DNA of 64,000 bases from Streptomyces marispadix. Its GTDB lineage: Bacteria; Actinomycetota; Actinomycetes; Streptomycetales; Streptomycetaceae. Under the pieces are notes generated by a model that did no database searches, was not told the origin of the DNA, and was given only the letters and a program-made list of their open reading frames with translations. Both the position numbers and the translations under genes were made by a program. The DNA is taken from assembly GCF_022524345.1 (NCBI RefSeq), contig NZ_JAKWJU010000002.1:1116001-1180000 (forward strand). Direction: 5' to 3'. Positions 29,801 through 39,000 of this stretch are shown here, piece after piece (within the stretch, counting starts at the first letter, position 1; the number at the start of each line of letters is the position of its first letter).

Positions 29801-32199
29801 GCGGACGGGGACGGCTCGCGCTGTGCGCGGCAGTGGCCACGCTGGCCGCGGCGTTCGCGCTGCTGCCGCTTGTGGAACCGGCCACGTGGATCCTCCAGAC
29901 CGCGCTGCTGCTGGGCGTACAGACACTGGTGGGCGCGGGGGCGCGACGGGTGCCGCTGCCGCGCCCTGTGACGCCCGCCGTGCAGGCCGCGGTGTCGCTG
30001 GTTCTGCTGACGTTCTTCTTCGTAAGGGACGATGCGATCGCCGGGGTGCTTCCGGGCCCCGGCGCGCTGGCGGAGTTCGGGCAGCTCCTCGCTCAAGGCG
30101 GCCATGACGTCGGCCGGTACGCCATACCGGCACCGGTGACCGAGGGCATAAGGCTGATGCTGGTCGGCGGCGTGCTGCTGATCGGCCTGCTGGTCGACTC
30201 GCTCGCGGTGACGTTCCGCAGTGCGGCGCCCGCCGGGCTGCCGCTGCTCGCGCTGTACTCGGTGGCGGCCGGGCTCGCCCGCGACGGTGCGGGCTGGCCG
30301 TGGTTCCTGTGCGCGGCGGGCGGCTACCTGCTGCTACTGCTGGCGGAGGGCCGCGAACGCCTCTCGCAGTGGGGGCGGGTCTTCACCGACCGCGGACGGC
30401 CCGGTGCTCCCGCGTACCAGCCCGGCGGCGTGGAGGGTCCCGCGACGGCGCCCGTACGCACGGGACGCAGGATCGGCGCCCTCACGCTCGGCCTCGCCCT
30501 GGTCGTCCCCGCGCTGCTGCCGTCGCTGGGCGGCGGTCTGCTGGACGCGGCACGCAACGGCGGCGCCGGAGTCGGCCGCAACGGCGGCACTGTCTCCGCG
30601 GTCAACCCGCTGGTGGCGCTCCAGGACAGCCTCAACCAGGCCGAGGACCGCACGGCGTTGAGCTACACCACCAACACCCGCAGCACGCAGGAGATGTATC
30701 TGCGGATCGTGGCGCTGGACAAGTTCGACGGTGCCTCGTGGAAGCCGTCGGAGCGCCGCATAGACGCCGTTCCCGATCCGCTGCCGACGCCTCCGGGGCT
30801 CTCGCCCGACGTACGTACCGAGCGGGTCCGCAGCAATGTGGTCGCCGCCGACTGGTACGCGCAGAACTGGCTGCCCATGCCGTATCCGGCCGACCGCGTG
30901 GAACTGGCCGGGCGCTGGCGCTTCGAACCGGAGGGCCGCACCCTCGTGGGCGACCGCGGGCAGACCACGCGCGGCGTGCGCTACCAGGTGGAGAGCCTGC
31001 TCGTGGAGCCCACGGCACGTCAGCTCCGCAGGGCTCCCCAACCGCCGCCCGCGGTGCGGGAGGAGTACACGAAGGTGCCGAAGTCGCTGCCGTCGGTGGT
31101 GCGTCGCACGGCACAGCAGGTCACCCGGGACGCACCCGACGACTACGAGCGTGCGGTGCGCCTCCAGGACTGGTTCGCCTCCGACGGCGGCTTCACCTAC
31201 GACACCCGGGTACGTGCCGGAAGCGGCTCCGCCGCCATCGCCAACTTCCTTGAGCAGAAGGAGGGTTTCTGCGTCCACTTCGCCTTCACGATGGCCGCGA
31301 TGGCCCGCACCCTGGACATTCCGGCCCGCGTCGCGGTCGGCTTCACACCGGGCACGGCTGCGGCCGACGGGCGGATGAACGTAGGGCTGAAGGACGCGCA
31401 CGCCTGGCCCGAGCTGTACTTCGAGGGCATCGGCTGGACGAGGTTCGAACCGACGCCGACGCGCGGCACCCCGCCGCCGTACGCACAGCCGGACACCCCC
31501 GACCCCAGCGAGAACCCCGCCGAACAGCTACCTGACCGCGGGCAGAGCGCCGAACCGACGCCCGTGCCCTCCGAGTCCGAGAGCTGCGACGCGGACGCCA
31601 AGAGGCTCGACCCGGAGTGCGGGCAGTCGGCTCCGGCGCAGGACGGCGGGAGCGGCGACGGCGGCTCCGACACCGGCACGACCGCCGCGGTGGCCGCCGC
31701 GTCACTGCTCGGCCTTGGCCTGCTGTCGCTGCCGATGCTGTGGCGCGTACGTACGAGAGCGAGACGCCTGGGCACACGCGCGGCCGGAGGGACCCCGGGA
31801 GAGGAGACACCCGCCGCCGTCCTGGAAGCCTGGCGCGAACTGGTCGACAGCGGCTGGGACTACGGGGTGGTGCCCGACGAGTCGGCGACACCGCGTAAGG
31901 CCGCGGAACGCATCGTGCGGATCGGCGATCTGGGGCAGGAGGCGGCCGAGGCGGCGTTCCGGGTGGCCCTGGAGGTCGAGCAGGTGCTGTACGCGCCGCG
32001 CCCGCGGCCGGGTGCCGGTGTACGGGCCGACGTACGGCAGGTGCGGGAGGCGCTTCGCCGTGCGGCGCCGCGAGGCCTGCGGAGCCGCGCACTGCTGCTG
32101 CCGCCTTCTTCCGTACGAGTGATGTGGGCGGCGACGCGGGGGGTGACTGCGGCGCGAGAGCGGTGGCTGAGGTCGCTGCGGGTGCGCTTCGCGAAGTGA
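29797..32199 (+). CDS. Transglutaminase-like membrane protein (TgpA family)
   Basis: This is an 800-residue membrane protein. About seven hydrophobic segments fill residues 1-245. An extracytoplasmic transglutaminase-like domain follows, with catalytic Cys in EGFCVHFAF (about residue 490) and catalytic His in DAHAWPELYF (about 534). Then come a Pro/Asp-rich linker, a further helix near residues 630-650 and a cytoplasmic DUF4129-like tail. Family members may cross-link or hydrolyse peptide amides at the cell surface. The ATG at 29797 overlaps the DUF58 stop. A clear hairpin terminator lies at 32319-32351. Confidence 0.92.
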   Translation: MSGRGRLALCAAVATLAAAFALLPLVEPATWILQTALLLGVQTLVGAGARRVPLPRPVTPAVQAAVSLVLLTFFFVRDDAIAGVLPGPGALAEFGQLLAQGGHDVGRYAIPAPVTEGIRLMLVGGVLLIGLLVDSLAVTFRSAAPAGLPLLALYSVAAGLARDGAGWPWFLCAAGGYLLLLLAEGRERLSQWGRVFTDRGRPGAPAYQPGGVEGPATAPVRTGRRIGALTLGLALVVPALLPSLGGGLLDAARNGGAGVGRNGGTVSAVNPLVALQDSLNQAEDRTALSYTTNTRSTQEMYLRIVALDKFDGASWKPSERRIDAVPDPLPTPPGLSPDVRTERVRSNVVAADWYAQNWLPMPYPADRVELAGRWRFEPEGRTLVGDRGQTTRGVRYQVESLLVEPTARQLRRAPQPPPAVREEYTKVPKSLPSVVRRTAQQVTRDAPDDYERAVRLQDWFASDGGFTYDTRVRAGSGSAAIANFLEQKEGFCVHFAFTMAAMARTLDIPARVAVGFTPGTAAADGRMNVGLKDAHAWPELYFEGIGWTRFEPTPTRGTPPPYAQPDTPDPSENPAEQLPDRGQSAEPTPVPSESESCDADAKRLDPECGQSAPAQDGGSGDGGSDTGTTAAVAAASLLGLGLLSLPMLWRVRTRARRLGTRAAGGTPGEETPAAVLEAWRELVDSGWDYGVVPDESATPRKAAERIVRIGDLGQEAAEAAFRVALEVEQVLYAPRPRPGAGVRADVRQVREALRRAAPRGLRSRALLLPPSSVRVMWAATRGVTAARERWLRSLRVRFAK

Positions 32200-32318
32200 C
32201 GATGTAGCGAGGCACCGGAGCGCGGCCGGCGGCGCGATGCGATGTGGGGTCGGCGCGGACGCGTCAGATGTGCGTCCGCGCGGGCGCACGGCGTGACGAG
32301 ACAGGCACGGCATGGCTG

Positions 32319-32351
32319 CGGGCCGTCCTTAGTGTTCTTCAGGACGGCCCG
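32319..32351. terminator. Terminator after the MoxR/DUF58/transglutaminase operon
   Basis: An 11-bp perfect stem (32319-32329 with 32341-32351) with an 11-nt loop lies in the 305-nt gap between the convergent transglutaminase and DUF3040 genes. It can serve both directions. The rest of the gap holds nothing recognisable. Confidence 0.75.
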
Positions 32352-32504
32352 TGGGCTGGTCTCGGGAGGCAGTGGGGGCGGGGATTCAGCGCGAGGTGAC
32401 GCCGCTTCGGAGGGTCGCCGGTGGGAGGTCGCAGTGCGGGGGATGTCGCTCGCAGGAGGTCGCCGCACCGGCGTCGCAGTCCGCCGCCGGTGCTGTGCGC
32501 TGTG

Positions 32505-32930
32505 CTATCGGTCCTCGTCGCGGCGGCGCTGCCACCGCTCCTCGATGCGGTTCATCATCGAGCGGCGTGAGCGGGGCTGGCGGCGGGTGGGCGTCGAGCC
32601 GCCTCCGCTGCCTCCCTGCTGTGCAGCTCCCTGCTGTCCTTGCTGCTGCTCGCCGCTCTTGGGGGCCTTCCGCCAGCCGGTGACCGCGAGCACGGCGCAC
32701 CCGAGCATGACGAGGAAGCCCACGACGCTGATCCAGATCTGCTGCGCGACCATTCCGGCCATGAGCAGGGTGATGCCCACCAGAAAGCCTGCGACCGCCT
32801 GGTAGACCCGCCTGCGGGTGTACCTGCGCAGCTCACTTCCCTCGAGCGCTGTCGCGAACTTGGGATCTTCGGCGTACAGCGCTCGCTCCATCTGCTCGAG
32901 CATGCGCTGCTCGTGCTCAGAGAGCGGCAC
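32505..32930 (-). CDS. DUF3040 family small membrane protein
   Basis: The 141-residue product begins MPLSEHEQRMLEQMERALYA, the standard start of actinobacterial DUF3040 proteins. Two adjacent membrane helices follow at about residues 42-85, then a Gln/Gly-rich stretch and a basic Arg-rich tail. The GTG at 32930 is preceded by AGGAGG with ideal spacing. The family is restricted to actinobacteria and has no assigned biochemistry. Its closeness to the dcw cluster suggests an envelope or division role, which is inference. Confidence 0.9.
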   Translation of the reverse strand: MPLSEHEQRMLEQMERALYAEDPKFATALEGSELRRYTRRRVYQAVAGFLVGITLLMAGMVAQQIWISVVGFLVMLGCAVLAVTGWRKAPKSGEQQQGQQGAAQQGGSGGGSTPTRRQPRSRRSMMNRIEERWQRRRDEDR

Positions 32931-33238
32931 GGAGTCCTCCTACTCGTCGGTCGCGGGGGCGACCGGGTGCGACCATCCAAGGATAGGCAGGGAATCGCCC
33001 CCGTGAAACCCGCCCCTCTGCGCCATTACCTCCCACCAGGACCGTGATGACGGACGTCGGCGCGGGACCGTTCAATCCGTGCATTCCCGCGCTGCCTTTC
33101 CGCCATGCCGAACCGTGTGCCCCGATCATACGGCGGTCAACAGCCGAGCGGGTGAGGTACGAACCACTGTGATACTGATCGGTCACTTCTGCCCGGCGGG
33201 CCCCGGGCGGAGCGGCCGGACCGGCTGCCCGGCCGCGC
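32931..33238. other. Intergenic region upstream of the DUF3040 gene
   Basis: This 308-nt stretch has no convincing gene. On the minus strand a TATGAT hexamer (33125-33130) could be the -10 box for the DUF3040 gene, but no matching -35 was found. An imperfect GTGA...TCAC inverted repeat lies around 33169-33186. Confidence 0.3.
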
Positions 33239-34001
33239 TCACCGCTCGTGGTACCGCGCCTCGGCCAGGACATGCAGACGGCTCGCGACCGCCTGGAACG
33301 CGGGCAGTTCGGAGGCGGCGGCCTCCAGCCTCACAAGGGCCTCCTCCGCGTCCGGCTCGGTGTCGACGAGCGCACCGGGGACGAGATCGGCGAAGACGCG
33401 CACGCCGTGCACGGCGGTGACGGACAGGCCCGTGGCGTCGACGAGGTCGGTGAGCTGCTCGACGGTGAAGCGCCGGGGCATCGGATCGTTTCTCTCCCCA
33501 GCGTCCGTCGGGGCCCGTGAGCGCCTGACGCGCCTCGGTGAAGTGCCCGGCCAGTGCACGTCCGAACACGGCGCCGCCCAGGCCCGCGGCGAGCAGGCTG
33601 AGGGTGCCGCCTCCGGGGCGCAGCGCTGCGACGACGTTGCCCAGGCCCTCGACCGGATCGTCCACGTACTCCAGGACGCCGTGGCAGAGCACCACGTCGT
33701 AGCCGCCGCGCTCCACGACGTCGAAGAGGCCGTGTGCGTCGCCCTGCACTCCGCGGATACGGCCCTCGACACCGGCCTCGGCGGCGCGGCGCTCCAGCCC
33801 GAACAGGGCGTTGGGGCTGGGGTCGACGACGGTCACGCGGTGGCCCAGCTCGGCGACCGGCACGGCGAAGTTGCCGGTGCCGCCTCCCGTGTCGAGCACT
33901 TCGAGCGTCTCTCCACCGCCGGCCTTGACCCGCTGGTCGAGAGCGCCTCGCAGGACCTCCCAGACCACGGCTGTACGGCGGGATGCGCTGGGGCGGGCCA
34001 T
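33239..34001 (-). CDS. Class I SAM-dependent methyltransferase, with an apparent frameshift
   Basis: The first frame, from the ATG at 34001 (GAGGAG upstream), carries the SAM-binding motif VLDTGGGTGNFAVP, then VVDPSPNAL and YDVVLCHGVLEYVDDP. It is typical of small-molecule or lipid methyltransferases; the substrate is unknown. Near 33489-33491, in a TTT run (AAA on the coding strand), one extra base shifts the frame. The conserved remainder DPMPRRFTVEQLTDLVDATG to EARYHER is read in the other frame and ends at 33239. Removing one base gives a continuous protein of about 253 residues. A sequencing error is more likely than a real pseudogene. Confidence 0.8.
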
Positions 34002-34381
34002 GACGTGCTCCTCGGCGGCTCAGGGGCGTGCAGGCACCACCCTATTGCCTCCGCTGCCACGGTGTTTCCCACGGTGACGGGGGGGAGGTCGGAGGTTCGG
34101 TACGGGGGCGGGGAGAGGGACGGAGGTGGCGTGCGGAGGGGGCGGGGCGACGGGGAGGGGCTTCGCATTCCCGGGGGCTCCCCCCCACCCCCTCCCGTAA
34201 CTCCGCGGCGCCTTCCCCTGGTTCGTTCGTCTTCAGGGCATGACTGCGCCCGGACGCTGTTCATCTCCGTACGGCTTCCCTGCGTACGGCTGATCTCCGC
34301 GGTCCATACGGCATCTCCGCGTACGCACGGCTGCGCACGGCTCATCTACGTACGGCCCGTACGTCCCGCTCGGCGCCGCAC
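34002..34381. other. Intergenic region with repeated TACGGC units
   Basis: No gene is supported in these 380 nt. The part from 34255 to 34375 contains at least six TACGGC or CACGGC units, several followed by TGATCTCCG/CATCTCCG/TCATCTACG-like steps, so it looks like a degenerate short tandem array. The left half is Gly/Pro-codon-like G-rich DNA with no reading frame worth calling. Confidence 0.4.
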
Positions 34382-34978
34382 TCACCCCGCACGTGGCCGT
34401 CGGTGGTCCTGCTGTGCCCGGGGCGGTCGTAACCGGGCGGTGGACGACGCGGAGGACGTACGCGCGGCGGCCTGCGGGACCAGTTCGTCGTCGGAGGCGG
34501 CGACGCGCGGCTGCGGCAGGGCGGGCTGGGAGACGAGCATCCGCTCGACCAGCCGCAGAAAGACCCCGGCGTCACGGACGAGGTCGTCGGCCTCGCGCCA
34601 GGTGGCCGCGCCCTGTATGCCCGCCTCGGCACGGGCGCGCTTCCGTGCTCCCGAGGCGAACAGCAGGCTCCACTCGGACAGTTCGGGTGCGGCCTCCGGC
34701 AGCACCTCCCATGCGCTGCGTATGGCCCGTCTGCGCCGCTCGCTGGTCTCGGGCCGCCCGCGCACCGCCAGCACGGCCGCGGCGGTGCGCAGCGCGGCCA
34801 GATGCGCGGTGGCGAACCGCTCGTTGGGCGTCTCCATGGCCGCTGCCTCGTCCAGCCCGTGCTGGGCCTGTGCGAGCAGGTCGAGGGCGGCGGGCGGTGC
34901 GCTCGCGCGGCGAAGGACGGGATGGACGTCGTTGGCCGGCGGGGTGTGCGGGGGTGCTCCCCGAGAGGGTCGCTGCAC
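34382..34978 (-). CDS. SAV_6107-type HEPN domain protein
   Basis: The 198-residue, mostly helical protein matches, by my recall of conserved actinobacterial families, the SAV_6107 HEPN family. Recognisable parts are LDLLAQAQHGLDEAA, ERFATAHLAALRTAAAVLA and WSLLFASGARKRARAEAG. HEPN domains are often RNA-binding or RNase modules, but I see no clear R-x4-6-H catalytic motif, so a nuclease activity should not be assumed. The GTG at 34978 is chosen for AGGAGG nine bases upstream; an ATG at 35035 is also in frame. It is divergent from the ABC/YhgE/TetR operon. Confidence 0.7.
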   Translation of the reverse strand: MQRPSRGAPPHTPPANDVHPVLRRASAPPAALDLLAQAQHGLDEAAAMETPNERFATAHLAALRTAAAVLAVRGRPETSERRRRAIRSAWEVLPEAAPELSEWSLLFASGARKRARAEAGIQGAATWREADDLVRDAGVFLRLVERMLVSQPALPQPRVAASDDELVPQAAARTSSASSTARLRPPRAQQDHRRPRAG

Positions 34979-35166
34979 GGGAACCAACCTCCTGTCCGTC
35001 TTCCGACTTCCGAATGAACCGGCGTATGCACACATCGTGAGGCACACCACTGACAATCGGCTCTGACCTGCGCGAACTCCCCCATGGGCGGCCGGTGTTC
35101 GGCCTCGCGGGCCTCCACCCCAGGGGCCGCCTCGGACCCTGTGCGAACCATGAGGCATACTTTTGA

Positions 35167-35180
35167 ACTGACCAGTCAGT
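35167..35180 (+). promoter_or_regulatory. TetR-type operator of the ABC/YhgE/TetR operon
   Basis: ACTGACCAGTCAGT is a perfect 6-bp inverted repeat with a 2-nt centre. A possible -10 box TACTTT lies just upstream (35158-35163), so a bound repressor would cover the transcription start. The operon it precedes ends with a TetR-family gene (38235-38840), the obvious candidate repressor. The link is inference from position and symmetry. Confidence 0.7.
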
Positions 35181-35206
35181 CTAAAAACCTGGAAGGGGGC
35201 GGCTCC

Positions 35207-36188
35207 GTGGACGACGCGGCACACGACTCCCATGGCGACGGTGGACGGCCGGGGGCGGACACCCTCCCCGAACCGACAGACGAGACCGCGGGCACCGGCG
35301 CGAGCACCGCGGGCACAGAGACAGCCGCGAGCGCCGGCACCGCCGCGGGCACCGAGTCCGCCGACGACGCCGCAAGCGCCGGAGTCGCCCTCTCCGCCCG
35401 GGAGTTGGGGCTCGACGGCCCCCACGGCACGGTCTTCGCGGACATCTCCTTCGAAGCGGCGCCCGGCTCCCTCATAGCCCTGGAGGGCCCCCTCGGGCTC
35501 GGGGCGTACGTGTCTGCTGCTCTCCCTCACGGGGCGGATGAAGACGACCTCGGGTCATGCCCTGGTGGGCGGCAGGCGGCTGCCCGGACAGCTCGCCGCC
35601 GTACGCCGGATCAGCGCACTGGCGGCCGTGACCGGCGTCACCGATCTGGAGCCCGCGCTGTCCGTCGCCGAGCATCTGCGTGAACGGGCCCTGCTCCAGC
35701 GGAGGTTCGGCGGTTCGCTGCGCGGCCTTCTGCGGCCCCGCCGGGAACGGACCGCCGCCTCGCGGGCCCGCGTCGACGCCGCGCTGGAGGCCGCCGGTCT
35801 CGATCCCGAAGCGCTGCCGAAGGGGCCGCGTACCCGCGTGCGCGACCTGGACCGCTTGGAGACCCTGCGGCTGTCGATCGCGCTCGCGCTGCTCGGCGGG
35901 CCGCGTCTGCTCGCCGTCGACGACGTGGACTTCAAGCTCTCGGAGCGTGAGCGCGGACAGGCGTGGTCGCTGCTGCGTTCCATCGCCTCGCCGGGCGTGA
36001 CCGTGCTGGCCGTGTGCAGCGAGGCACCGCCGGGCGCGGTGACCGTATGCACATCCACCAAGCAGGACCGGCGGCAGACCCGGCAGAGCCCGCCGCAGAT
36101 TCCCCAACCGGCCGCGCCCCACGGGGAGTCGGACGGCATGAGCGACGAGGAGGCAGGCGATGCGCACGCCGAGACTGGCCGCGCTTGA
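35207..36188 (+). CDS. ABC transporter-type ATP-binding protein, with an apparent frameshift
   Basis: The GTG at 35207 follows GGAAGGGGG. The first frame gives a Thr/Ala/Gly-rich tail and an ABC-like beginning (VFADISFEAAPGSLIALEGP). At a run of five Cs (35488-35492) the frame breaks. With four Cs it would continue as a Walker A loop of the form GPSGSGRT, followed by LLLSLTGRMKTTSGHALVGG in the second frame. That frame contains a Walker B-like LLAVDDVDF and ends at 36188, overlapping the next gene. The joined protein would be about 326 residues. It probably powers or regulates the YhgE/Pip membrane protein next door. A homopolymer overcall is the likely cause of the break. Confidence 0.78.
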
Positions 36189-38238
36189 GCTGAAGCGGTT
36201 CGGGAGGGGACGGCTGCCGCGTGCGGCCATGGTGGCGATGCTGCTGCTGCCGCTGCTCTACGGCGCCCTGTATCTCTGGTCGTTCTGGGACCCGTACGGG
36301 CGGCTCGACAAGGTCCCGGTCGCGCTCGTCAACGAGGACACGGGCGCGCACGCCGGCGGCAAGCGGATCGCGGCGGGCGACTCGGTCGCCGAAGGGCTGC
36401 GCGACAGCGGCACCTTCGACTGGCACGAGACGGACGCGGCCGACGCCCGCAGAGGCGTCGAGGACGGGCGCTACTACCTGTCGCTGACCGTGCCCGCCGA
36501 CTTCAGCGAGCGCATCGCGTCCAGTTCGGGCGACGATCCGCGTACGGGTGCGCTGAAGGTGCGTACGAACGACGCCGGGAACTACGTCGTGGGGCAGATG
36601 GCGCGCACGGTCTTCTCCGAGGTGCGGGCCGCCGCCTCCAGCAAGGCCTCCCGCGGCTTCTACGACCGGATCTTCGTCTCCTTCTCCACCATCCACGACA
36701 GCACCGCGAAGGCCGCCCACGGCGCCGACCGGCTCGGCGACGGCATCCACCGCGCCAAGAAGGGCACCGGCGAGCTGAAGGACGGCCTGGGCGAAGCCGG
36801 GCGCGGCAGCGGCAGGTTGAGGGACGGCACCTCACGGCTGCACGCCGGTGCGGGCGAGCTGGAGAAGGGGTCGAAGCGCGTCGCCGACGGTACGCAGAAG
36901 CTGTCCGACAAGGTCGACAAGGCGGCCGGGAAGCTGGGGCCGTTCCTCGACGAGAACGAGGACGAGATAGGCACCGCCGCCCGTGACGTCGCACGGGCGA
37001 GCAAGGTCCTCAAGGAGAACCTCCGCGAGCTGCCGGAGGCGGCGCAGAAGGCCGAGACCGACTCCCGCAAGGCGGCCCGAACCCTGCGTGCCGTCTACGA
37101 GGCGCGGTGCCGTGGCCCCGTCGAACTGGACGCTTCCTGCCCGCAGTTGAAGAAGGCGGTGGACGCGGCGGAGACGGCGGCCGACGTCGCCGCGGACGTG
37201 AACGACGTCGTTGAGAAGCAGGATCTGACCAGGCTCGGCGAACGCCTCGACAGGCTGAACCACTACGCCAATGCGCTCGCCGTCCGCGCACCGCATCTCG
37301 GCGAAGACCTCGACAAGGCCGTGGCGCAGGTGCACGCCCTCAACTCCGGTGCGCACAAGGTCCATGACGGGGCCGGCCGCCTCAATGGGGGCCTGGCGAG
37401 CGCCGAGAGCGGCGCCGCGAGCCTGGACAAGGGCGTGGGGAAGCTCACCGACGGTGCCGGCACGCTCGACGGCGGGATGTACAAGCTCGCCGACGGCTCG
37501 TCGCAGCTTTCGGGCGGACTGCACGACGGCGTGCGGAAGATCCCCGACTACGGGAAGCAGGAGCGCGACGACCGCACGGACGTGATGTCCGACCCCGTGG
37601 GGCTGTCCTCCTCCAACGCGCACCCGGCGCCCCAGTACGGCACGGGATTCGCCCCGTACTTCATCCCGCTGGCGCTCTGGGTCGGTGCGATGATCGCGTA
37701 CATGCTGCTGCAACCCCTCAACAGACGCGCGCTGGCCGCCGGTGCGCCGGCCGCCCGCATCACGCTCGCGGGCTGGCTGCCCGTTGCCGCGATCGGGGCG
37801 GTGCAGGCCGGGGCGCTGCTGAGCGTGCTGCACTGGGGACTGGGGCTGCACCTCGCCAGGGGCGCGGGCACGGTGGGCTTCCTGCTGCTGGTGACGCTGT
37901 GCTTCACGGCGATCGTGCAGTTCCTGGGCGCCCGGTTCGGGCCCGCGGGCCGTGTTCTCGTGCTGGCGATGCTGATGCTTCAGCTCACGTCGGCGGGCGG
38001 GACCTACCCGATAGAGACTTCTCCCGGGTTCTTCAACGCGATTCACCCCTTCCTGCCGATGAGTTACGTGGTGGAGGGGTTGCGCCACCTCATCACCGGA
38101 GGCGCCGCGTGGCCGGTGTGGCGGGCGTGCCTGGTGCTGCTGGCCTTCACCGCGGGGGCTCTTGCGCTCACGGCGGTCACCGCGCGCCGCAGACAGGTGT
38201 GGACGGTGGACCGGCTGCATCCGGAGATCGCGCTGTGA
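36160..38238 (+). CDS. YhgE/Pip domain membrane protein (ABC-2-like)
   Basis: The 692-residue protein has one N-terminal membrane helix (about residues 20-44) and a large extracytoplasmic region opening with VPVALVNEDTG, the YhgE/Pip hallmark. A long helical stretch with repeated LxDG, GAGxL and KLADG-like units covers about residues 180-460. Six membrane helices in the C-terminal 200 residues resemble an ABC-2 permease. Related proteins include phage-infection protein Pip and type VII secretion-related EsaA. A role as exporter or envelope scaffold is likely but unproven. The ATG at 36160 overlaps the ATPase gene by 29 nt and its stop overlaps the tetR start. Confidence 0.92.
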   Translation: MRTPRLAALELKRFGRGRLPRAAMVAMLLLPLLYGALYLWSFWDPYGRLDKVPVALVNEDTGAHAGGKRIAAGDSVAEGLRDSGTFDWHETDAADARRGVEDGRYYLSLTVPADFSERIASSSGDDPRTGALKVRTNDAGNYVVGQMARTVFSEVRAAASSKASRGFYDRIFVSFSTIHDSTAKAAHGADRLGDGIHRAKKGTGELKDGLGEAGRGSGRLRDGTSRLHAGAGELEKGSKRVADGTQKLSDKVDKAAGKLGPFLDENEDEIGTAARDVARASKVLKENLRELPEAAQKAETDSRKAARTLRAVYEARCRGPVELDASCPQLKKAVDAAETAADVAADVNDVVEKQDLTRLGERLDRLNHYANALAVRAPHLGEDLDKAVAQVHALNSGAHKVHDGAGRLNGGLASAESGAASLDKGVGKLTDGAGTLDGGMYKLADGSSQLSGGLHDGVRKIPDYGKQERDDRTDVMSDPVGLSSSNAHPAPQYGTGFAPYFIPLALWVGAMIAYMLLQPLNRRALAAGAPAARITLAGWLPVAAIGAVQAGALLSVLHWGLGLHLARGAGTVGFLLLVTLCFTAIVQFLGARFGPAGRVLVLAMLMLQLTSAGGTYPIETSPGFFNAIHPFLPMSYVVEGLRHLITGGAAWPVWRACLVLLAFTAGALALTAVTARRRQVWTVDRLHPEIAL

Positions 38239-38840
38239 GCCGCGTACCGACCCGGGAGAAGCTGTTCCGGGCGGCGGTGACGCTCATCGCCGAGCAGGGT
38301 TTCTCCGCCACGACGGTGGAGGAGATCGCCGAGCACGCGGGCGTCGCCAAGGGGACCGTCTACTACAACTTCGCCAGCAAGAGCGAGCTGTTCGAGGAAC
38401 TGCTGCGCCACGGCGTGGAGTTGCTGACGGCGGATCTGCGTGAGGCGGCGGCGTCCACGGCCGCCGCCGGTGGCTCACGTGTCGACGCGCTCGACGCGAT
38501 GGTGCGGGCGGGTCTCGTCTTCATCGACCGCTATCCGGCCTTCACCCGGCTCTACGTCGCCGAGCTGTGGCGTACCAACAGGGCCTGGAACTCGACACTG
38601 CTCATCGTCCGCAGGGACGCCGTGGCCGTCGTCGAGGAGCAGTTGCGGGCGGGCGTGGAGGAGGGCGAGCTGAGCGGGGAGATCGACATCTCCCTGACGG
38701 CGGCCGCGCTGGTCGGAATGGTGCTGGTGGCGGCGCTGGACTGGAAGGCGTTCCAGCCGGAGCGGTCGCTGGACGATGTGCACGGCGCGCTCTCGCTGCT
38801 TCTCCAGGGGCGTGTCGGCGGGTGTGCGCAGCCCCGGTAG
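38235..38840 (+). CDS. TetR/AcrR family transcriptional regulator
   Basis: The 201-residue product begins with a TetR N-terminal helix-turn-helix (REKLFRAAVTLIAEQGFSAT, then VEEIAEHAGVAKGTVYYNF, about residues 5-50). An all-helical ligand-binding domain follows. The GTG at 38235 overlaps the YhgE stop (GTGA). As the last gene of the operon headed by the 35167-35180 inverted repeat, it is the probable autoregulatory repressor; the ligand is unknown. Confidence 0.93.
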   Translation: MSRVPTREKLFRAAVTLIAEQGFSATTVEEIAEHAGVAKGTVYYNFASKSELFEELLRHGVELLTADLREAAASTAAAGGSRVDALDAMVRAGLVFIDRYPAFTRLYVAELWRTNRAWNSTLLIVRRDAVAVVEEQLRAGVEEGELSGEIDISLTAAALVGMVLVAALDWKAFQPERSLDDVHGALSLLLQGRVGGCAQPR

Positions 38841-38941
38841 CCCGGTCAGGAACCACCCGGTCCTTGGGGCTGCGCACGCCTTCCCCCGTTTCCCCCGTCC
38901 CCCGTGACGGACGCGGGGCCCCGTGCCCCCGCGTCCCCCTG

Positions 38942-39000
38942 CAAGGGAGCCGGTCCGTTCCGCCGCCCCGTGTCGGCGGTGCCGGAGCCGTGCTCCCTTG
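38942..39000 (+). terminator. Hairpin terminator after the tetR operon
   Basis: CAAGGGAGC (38942-38950) pairs perfectly with GCTCCCTTG (38992-39000). Inside, CCGCCG (38960-38965) pairs with CGGCGG (38974-38979). It lies about 100 nt past the tetR stop in a 376-nt gap that otherwise shows nothing recognisable. Confidence 0.6.

Noticed and set aside
32917..33273. 118-codon minus-strand frame upstream of DUF3040
   Set aside because: No similarity to a known family, no ribosome site, and it overlaps the methyltransferase 3' end and the DUF3040 start.
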